Source of the DNA: Actinomycetota bacterium
GTDB taxonomy: Bacteria; Actinomycetota; Nitriliruptoria; Euzebyales; Egibacteraceae
Length of the DNA: 7,712 nucleotides
Direction of reading: 5' to 3'
Assembly: GCA_019347785.1 (NCBI GenBank)
Contig: JAHWKQ010000105.1
Location: 1 to 7,712 of the forward strand
Shown: piece after piece, positions 6,306 through 7,712 of the stretch
Layout of the letters: each line of letters begins with the position of its first letter
Position numbering within the stretch: the first letter of the stretch is position 1
The notes under the pieces: generated by a model
What the model was told of the DNA's origin: nothing
The model's database searches: none
The model's input: only the letters and a program-made list of their open reading frames with translations
Made by a program: the position numbers and the translations under genes

Positions 6306-6839
6306 TCAGTGGGCGGAGGGGTGCTCGTCGGCGTGGGCGTCGGCGAAGGCCGCCACGGCGCCGAGGTCGACCCCGTCGCACCGCTGCAGCGCACCCCAGC
6401 CGGCCATGACCACCCGCCCCGGCGCCAGCTCGTCGTAGGCGGTCACGGCGACCCGACCGGGGTAGCGCCGCTCGGCGAGCCGGTGCAGGGCCCGGCGGCC
6501 GGCGGCCGCCAGGCCGCGGTGGGTGACGACGACGCCGCCGGCCTCCAGGACGGAGACCTGCTCGGGCTCGCTGAGGGGCCGGCCCGGCGGCCGGGGCGCG
6601 ATCGACGGCACGCCCGAGGCGTGCCAGCCTGACGTGGGCGGCGTCGATGAGTAGGGCACGGGCGGCTCGGCGTCGCCGACGAGGTGCCCGAACACCTGGA
6701 CGGGCGGCCGCCGCACCGGCCCGCAGGCGGCCGTCGGCGATGGCTGACGGGGACCGGGCTGGGCCGACGACGTGCAGGCGGTCAGCGCCACCACGACCAG
6801 GCCGAGCGCCGCGCGACGCTGACGGGACCGCAACCGCAT
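6306..6839 (-). CDS. Putative lipoprotein with DUF3105-like domain
   Basis: This 177-residue protein begins with a basic stretch and a hydrophobic core, followed by the lipobox LTAC, giving Cys22 as the likely lipidated residue. It should therefore be anchored on the outer face of the membrane. After a Pro/Ser/Gln-rich linker, the segment YSSTPPTSGWH (63-73), the LEAGGVVVTH strand (98-107), the MAGWGALQRC stretch (145-154) and a final AVAAFADAH segment resemble the DUF3105 pattern (a PPTSG-H motif, a conserved gly-rich strand, a late Trp-Gly and a C-terminal helix). The match is from memory of the pattern and is moderate. DUF3105 has no established function. ATG 6839 is preferred because it places the signal peptide correctly; no ribosome binding site is seen, and the upstream extension to 6923 lacks signal-peptide character. 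It could share a transcript with lutABC. Confidence 0.72.
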   Translation of the reverse strand: MRLRSRQRRAALGLVVVALTACTSSAQPGPRQPSPTAACGPVRRPPVQVFGHLVGDAEPPVPYSSTPPTSGWHASGVPSIAPRPPGRPLSEPEQVSVLEAGGVVVTHRGLAAAGRRALHRLAERRYPGRVAVTAYDELAPGRVVMAGWGALQRCDGVDLGAVAAFADAHADEHPSAH

Positions 6840-6846
6840 GCGGCCG

Positions 6847-6852
6847 AGCGTA
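6847..6852 (-). promoter_or_regulatory. Possible -10 box of a leaderless lipoprotein transcript
   Basis: TACGCT on the minus strand lies seven bases before ATG 6839, a distance that would place the transcription start at or next to the start codon. This fits the absence of a ribosome binding site and the frequent leaderless mRNAs of actinobacteria. No convincing -35 box is seen. Confidence 0.25.
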
Positions 6853-6933
6853 GCCGTGGCCGGGCCGACGGCCGCGGGCCGGGCGGGGTACGCCGGACAC
6901 CTCCGCGGGTACGCACCTCGCACGCCGACGGAC

Positions 6934-6940
6934 GAGGAGG
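6934..6940 (+). promoter_or_regulatory. Ribosome binding site of the aldo/keto reductase
   Basis: GAGGAGG followed by six bases and ATG 6947 is a near-ideal site and fixes the start. The rest of the 107-base divergent gap (6840-6946) shows no clear plus-strand promoter to the eye. Confidence 0.75.
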
Positions 6941-6946
6941 CAGGTC

Positions 6947-7712
6947 ATGCGACGACGGCGTCTGGGATCCGGACCGGAGGTCTCGGCCATCGGCCTGGGC
7001 TGCATGGGCATGTCGGAGTTCTACGGCGAGCCCGAGGAGCCGGAGTCGGTGGCGACCATCCACCGGGCGCTGGACATCGGCGTCAACCTGCTCGACACCG
7101 CCGACATGTACGGGCCGTTCACCAACGAGCGGCTGGTGGGGCGGGCCATCGCCGGGCGGCGCGACGAGGTCGTCCTGGCCACGAAGTTCGGCAACGAGCG
7201 CCGCGAGGACGGCACCAGGGTCGGGGTCAACGGCCGGCCGGAGTACGTCCGGCGCGCGTGCGACGCGTCGCTGGAGCGCCTGGGCGTGGACGTCATCGAC
7301 GTGTACTACCAGCACCGGATCGACCCCGACGTGCCGGTCGAGGAGACCGTCGGCGCGATGGCCGAGCTGGTGCGGGCGGGCAAGGTCCGGCACCTCGGCC
7401 TGTCCGAGGCGGCGCCCGACACGATCCGGCGCGCGCACGCGACGCATCGCATGGCCGCGCTCCAGACGGAGTACTCGCTGTGGTCGCGCGAGTGCGAGGA
7501 CGAGATCCTGCCCACCGTGCGCGAGCTGGGCATCGGCTTCGTCGCCTACAGCCCGCTGGGCCGCGGCTTCTTGACGGGCGCGTTCTCCTCCCCTGACGAC
7601 TTTCCCGAGGGCGACTACCGGCGCAACTCGCCGCGCTTCCAGGGTGACAACTTCCGACGCAACCTCGAGCTGGTGGAACAGGTCCGCCGGCTCGCCGAGG
7701 CCAAGGGGATCA
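6947..7712 (+). CDS. Aldo/keto reductase, AKR13-like (3' end beyond the window)
   Basis: The first 255 residues are visible, out of about 320-330 expected, and the frame is open at the right edge. This is a TIM-barrel NADPH-dependent oxidoreductase that reduces aldehydes or ketones in the cytoplasm. The catalytic tetrad is complete: Asp50 and Tyr55 (LLDTADMYG), Lys80 (LATKFG) and His123 (YYQHRIDP). The stretches QHRIDPDVPVEETVGAMAEL (122-141), GLSEAAPDTIRRAHA (151-165) and ALQTEYSLWSRE (171-182) are typical of the AKR13 (YakC-like) group. The NADP-binding end of the barrel is only partly inside the window. It is transcribed away from the other genes, so it need not belong to the same pathway, although an aldehyde such as glyoxylate or glycolaldehyde would be a conceivable substrate. 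Substrate is not deducible. Confidence 0.93.
   Translation, partial: MRRRRLGSGPEVSAIGLGCMGMSEFYGEPEEPESVATIHRALDIGVNLLDTADMYGPFTNERLVGRAIAGRRDEVVLATKFGNERREDGTRVGVNGRPEYVRRACDASLERLGVDVIDVYYQHRIDPDVPVEETVGAMAELVRAGKVRHLGLSEAAPDTIRRAHATHRMAALQTEYSLWSRECEDEILPTVRELGIGFVAYSPLGRGFLTGAFSSPDDFPEGDYRRNSPRFQGDNFRRNLELVEQVRRLAEAKGI

Noticed and set aside
6282..6316. CCGCCC / GGGCGG inverted repeat around the lipoprotein-lutA gap
   Set aside because: Only six GC pairs with a 23-base loop and no T run; expected by chance at this base composition.
6262..7011. 250-residue N-terminal extension of lutA to 7011
   Set aside because: It is the out-of-frame reading of the lipoprotein gene and the divergent gap; LutA similarity begins at ATG 6261.
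1..7712. Search for tRNA, rRNA, CRISPR, transposase, direct repeats or attachment sites
   Set aside because: No such structure was seen by eye on either strand; apart from the short gaps, the window is filled with ordinary coding sequence.

Overview
The window is very GC-rich, with third codon positions almost all G or C. It carries compact, nearly overlapping genes with GGAGG-type ribosome binding sites and frequent GTG-type starts. This suggests a high-GC actinobacterium (Actinomycetota). The species cannot be named from the sequence, and no RNA gene, mobile element or CRISPR array is visible. The high GC leaves long open frames on nearly every strand and frame. I kept only those whose protein has recognisable family motifs.

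Layout. Six complete or nearly complete genes plus one partial gene read on the minus strand, and one partial gene reads on the plus strand. In transcription order on the minus strand they are: a DUF3105-like lipoprotein (6839-6306); lutA (6261-5530), lutB (5522-4092) and lutC (about 4071-3439), encoding a LutABC-type iron-sulfur 2-hydroxyacid oxidation complex; a cytoplasmic sulfite-oxidase-family molybdoenzyme (3377-2262); a haloacetate/fluoroacetate dehalogenase-type alpha/beta hydrolase (2254-1358); and, after a 154-base gap with a candidate promoter and hairpins, the N-terminal 401 residues of a large FAD-linked glycolate oxidase/D-2-hydroxyacid dehydrogenase-type protein (1203 to beyond position 1). 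Divergently, from 6947 past the right edge, lies an AKR13-type aldo/keto reductase.

How the genes may work together. lutA to the dehalogenase are spaced like one operon: 7-base gaps at lutA/lutB and molybdoenzyme/dehalogenase, about 20 bases or a 4-base overlap at lutB/lutC, and 61 bases between lutC and the molybdoenzyme. The hydrolase keeps every residue known to define fluoroacetate dehalogenase: nucleophile, acid, base, both carboxylate-binding arginines and the His-Trp-Tyr halide pocket. That enzyme class turns haloacetates into glycolate, and 2-halopropionates into lactate. The flanking genes encode two different systems that oxidise such 2-hydroxyacids, LutABC and the FAD-linked oxidase. 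The inference, not proven here, is a compact halo-acid catabolic locus. The place of the sulfite oxidase in it is unexplained. It may point to a sulfonated or sulfite-releasing substrate, or simply to operon sharing.
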